A stretch of 6,841 nucleotides of DNA, from positions 1-6,841 of the forward strand of contig JAQSCR010000641.1 in assembly GCA_029945495.1 (NCBI GenBank), given 5' to 3'. A model generated the notes under the pieces. It saw only the letters and a program-made list of their open reading frames with translations, searched no databases and was not told the DNA's origin. Below, piece by piece: positions 5,429 to 6,841 of this stretch. This DNA comes from Pseudolabrys sp. GTDB taxonomy: Bacteria > Pseudomonadota > Alphaproteobacteria > Rhizobiales > Xanthobacteraceae. The position numbers and the translations under genes are program-made. Position 1 is the first letter of the stretch; each line of letters starts with the position of its first letter.

Positions 5429-6781
5429 ATGCCCTCGACCTATCTCGATTCCGCGGTTTTTCGCGACATTTTCACCACGTCGGCGATGCGGGCGGTCTGG
5501 TCCGACGAGAACCGGGTGCAGAAATATCTCGATTTCGAGAAGGCGCTGGCAATCGCCCAGGCGCGGCTGAAGATCATCCCGCAGGAGGCCTGTGACGAGA
5601 TCGTCAAGCACTGCGACGCCAAAGACTACGATATGGCGAAACTGAAGGAAGCGACCGAGCGCATCGGCTATCCGGTGCTGCCGGTGGTCCAGCAGCTGGT
5701 CAAGCTGTGCAAGGACAAGTTAGGGGAATGGTCGCACTGGGGCGCGACCACGCAGGACATTACCGACACCGCGACGGTGCTGCAGATCCGCGAGTCGCTC
5801 GACATCGTCGAGAAGGAGATCAACGGCATCTGCGATGCGCTGGCCGCGCTCGCCAGGAAATATCGCGACACGCCGATGGCCGGCCGTAGCAATCTGCAGC
5901 AGGCGGTGCCGATCACCTTCGGCTACAAAATGGCGACCATCCTCGCCGGTTTCGAGCGGCACAAGCAGCGCCTTGGCGAACTGCGCAAACGTGTCGAGGT
6001 CGGCGAATTCGGCGGCGCCGCTGGCACGCTGTCGTCGCTCGGCAAGGAGGGCCTCAAGTGCCAGGTCGAACTGATGAAGGAATTGAATCTCGCCCAGCCG
6101 GCGATTTCCTGGCACACGGTGCGCGACTGCATCGCCGAGGTCGGCTGCTTTCTCGGCCTGGTCACCGGCTCGTGCGGCAAGGTCGCCTTCGACGTCAAGC
6201 TATTGATGCAGACCGAAGTCGAGGAAGTCTTTGAGCCGTTCCATGCCGGCCGCGGTTCGTCCTCGACCATGCCGCAGAAGCGCAATCCGATTTCGTCGGT
6301 GTACATCACGGCGCAGACAGCGATGGTCAAGCAGCTCACCGCCGCGCTTTTAGAAGCGATGATCGAGGACCACGAGCGCGCCACCGGCCCGTGGGAAATC
6401 GAATGGATCGCACTGCCGGAAATCTTCATGCTGTCGGCCGGCGCGCTGGCGCAGACCCGCTTCGTGCTCGAGGGCCTGCAGGTCAACGAGAAGAAGATGA
6501 GCGAGAATCTCGGCATCACCAAGGGCCTGATCATGTCGGAAGCGGTGATGATGGGGCTCGGCGACAAGATGGGCCGCAACTTCGCGCACGACCATGTCTA
6601 TGACATCTGCCGCGAAGTCGTGAAGACCGGGCGGCCGCTGATCGATCTCCTGGCCGAGGATAAGGAAATCGCCAAGCACATCGATCGTGCCGGATTGGAG
6701 AAACTGGTCGACCCGGCGAACTATCTCGGCGTCGCCGGCGAGATGATCGACCGCGTGCTGGCGATGCGGGGTAAAAACTAA
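5429..6781 (+). CDS. Fumarase/aspartase-superfamily lyase, 3-carboxymuconate cycloisomerase/adenylosuccinate lyase-like
   Basis: This 450-residue enzyme belongs to the all-helical, tetrameric superfamily that forms or breaks C-N or C-O bonds by beta-elimination, usually releasing fumarate, or that lactonises muconates. The conserved regions appear in order: HWGATTQDITDTA (103-115), GRSNLQQAVPITFG (152-165), and the mobile catalytic loop SSSTMPQKRNP (277-287), whose serines include the expected general base. The C-terminal domain (about 360-450) has the AHDHVYDIC segment (386-394) and DPANYLG (428-434), as in both family types. YPVLPVVQQL (81-90) and HWGATTQD resemble 3-carboxy-cis,cis-muconate cycloisomerase (PcaB) more than housekeeping PurB. 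Asn155 occupies the position of a catalytic histidine in adenylosuccinate lyase (tryptophan in Pseudomonas PcaB), so the reaction is uncertain. No other pca or pur gene is nearby. Length is typical. It ends within three bases of a convergent reading frame. Confidence 0.88.
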   Translation: MPSTYLDSAVFRDIFTTSAMRAVWSDENRVQKYLDFEKALAIAQARLKIIPQEACDEIVKHCDAKDYDMAKLKEATERIGYPVLPVVQQLVKLCKDKLGEWSHWGATTQDITDTATVLQIRESLDIVEKEINGICDALAALARKYRDTPMAGRSNLQQAVPITFGYKMATILAGFERHKQRLGELRKRVEVGEFGGAAGTLSSLGKEGLKCQVELMKELNLAQPAISWHTVRDCIAEVGCFLGLVTGSCGKVAFDVKLLMQTEVEEVFEPFHAGRGSSSTMPQKRNPISSVYITAQTAMVKQLTAALLEAMIEDHERATGPWEIEWIALPEIFMLSAGALAQTRFVLEGLQVNEKKMSENLGITKGLIMSEAVMMGLGDKMGRNFAHDHVYDICREVVKTGRPLIDLLAEDKEIAKHIDRAGLEKLVDPANYLGVAGEMIDRVLAMRGKN

Positions 6782-6841
6782 ACCGCCTTCGGCATCGTCC
6801 AGCGGATCGCCGCGGCGACGGCGAGGGTGGTCACGCCGATG
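6778..6841 (-). CDS. Probable C-terminal end of a convergent gene (5' part outside window)
   Basis: On the minus strand an open frame enters at the window edge and ends at TAG (6780-6778), giving 20 residues, IGVTTLAVAAAIRWTMPKAV. The residues are hydrophobic with a short basic end, compatible with the last helix of a membrane transporter, but too few for a family call. The stop overlaps the lyase TAA, a common arrangement for tail-to-tail genes. It could still be a chance frame. Confidence 0.35.
   Translation of the reverse strand, partial: IGVTTLAVAAAIRWTMPKAV

Noticed and set aside
4509..5570. A 353-codon plus-strand frame covering the promoter region and the MarR gene
   Set aside because: It overlaps three supported features, including the AT-rich operator region and the MarR coding region in another frame, and its translation is Arg- and Ala-rich with no domain.
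5923..6579. A 218-codon minus-strand frame within the lyase
   Set aside because: It is Ser- and Arg-rich with no recognisable family, and is the shadow of a strongly conserved enzyme.

Overview
This GC-rich window looks like an alphaproteobacterial chromosome segment, most likely from a Rhizobiales relative of Bradyrhizobium, Rhodopseudomonas or Pseudolabrys. The basis is codon use, a paired 'GTCATTCCGGG' palindromic intergenic repeat, and gene types typical of the transporter-rich accessory regions of that group. The assignment is by pattern recognition only. No tRNA, rRNA, CRISPR array, insertion sequence or transposase is visible. Coding density is high and no gene-free stretch exceeds 150 bases.

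Layout. Positions 1-224 (+) hold the C-terminal end of an ABC permease whose operon lies upstream. Positions 225-374 contain a two-hairpin, REP/BIME-like inverted repeat. Positions 375-1436 (+) encode a complete alpha/beta hydrolase resembling the pseudooxynicotine-hydrolase (C-C bond hydrolase) type. A short palindrome at 1447-1467 lies between this gene and a convergent minus-strand operon. Read from its promoter side, that operon is substrate-binding protein (4641-3586), ATPase (3551-2739), permease (2737-1955) and RidA-family protein (1931-1491), all closely spaced. A 129-base divergent promoter region (4642-4770) separates it from a plus-strand MarR-family regulator (4771-5340). Next comes a fumarase/aspartase-superfamily lyase (5429-6781) most like 3-carboxy-cis,cis-muconate cycloisomerase or adenylosuccinate lyase. 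The last 64 bases probably carry the C-terminal codons of another, convergent minus-strand gene.

How the parts may work together (inference). The SBP/ATPase/permease set forms a complete ABC importer of the nitrate/taurine/NMT1 type for a small organic molecule. The MarR regulator is divergent from it, and the shared intergenic region holds a good 20-bp MarR-like palindrome with extra half-sites. The regulator therefore probably controls uptake, and perhaps its own expression with the lyase, in response to the substrate or an intermediate. A lyase, a RidA-like protein and a C-C hydrolase-like enzyme nearby suggest a small catabolic module for an aromatic or nitrogen-containing heterocyclic compound. 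I do not recognise the combination as a named pathway. The most unusual protein is the RidA homologue, which lacks the usual active-site arginine and has a histidine-rich loop.
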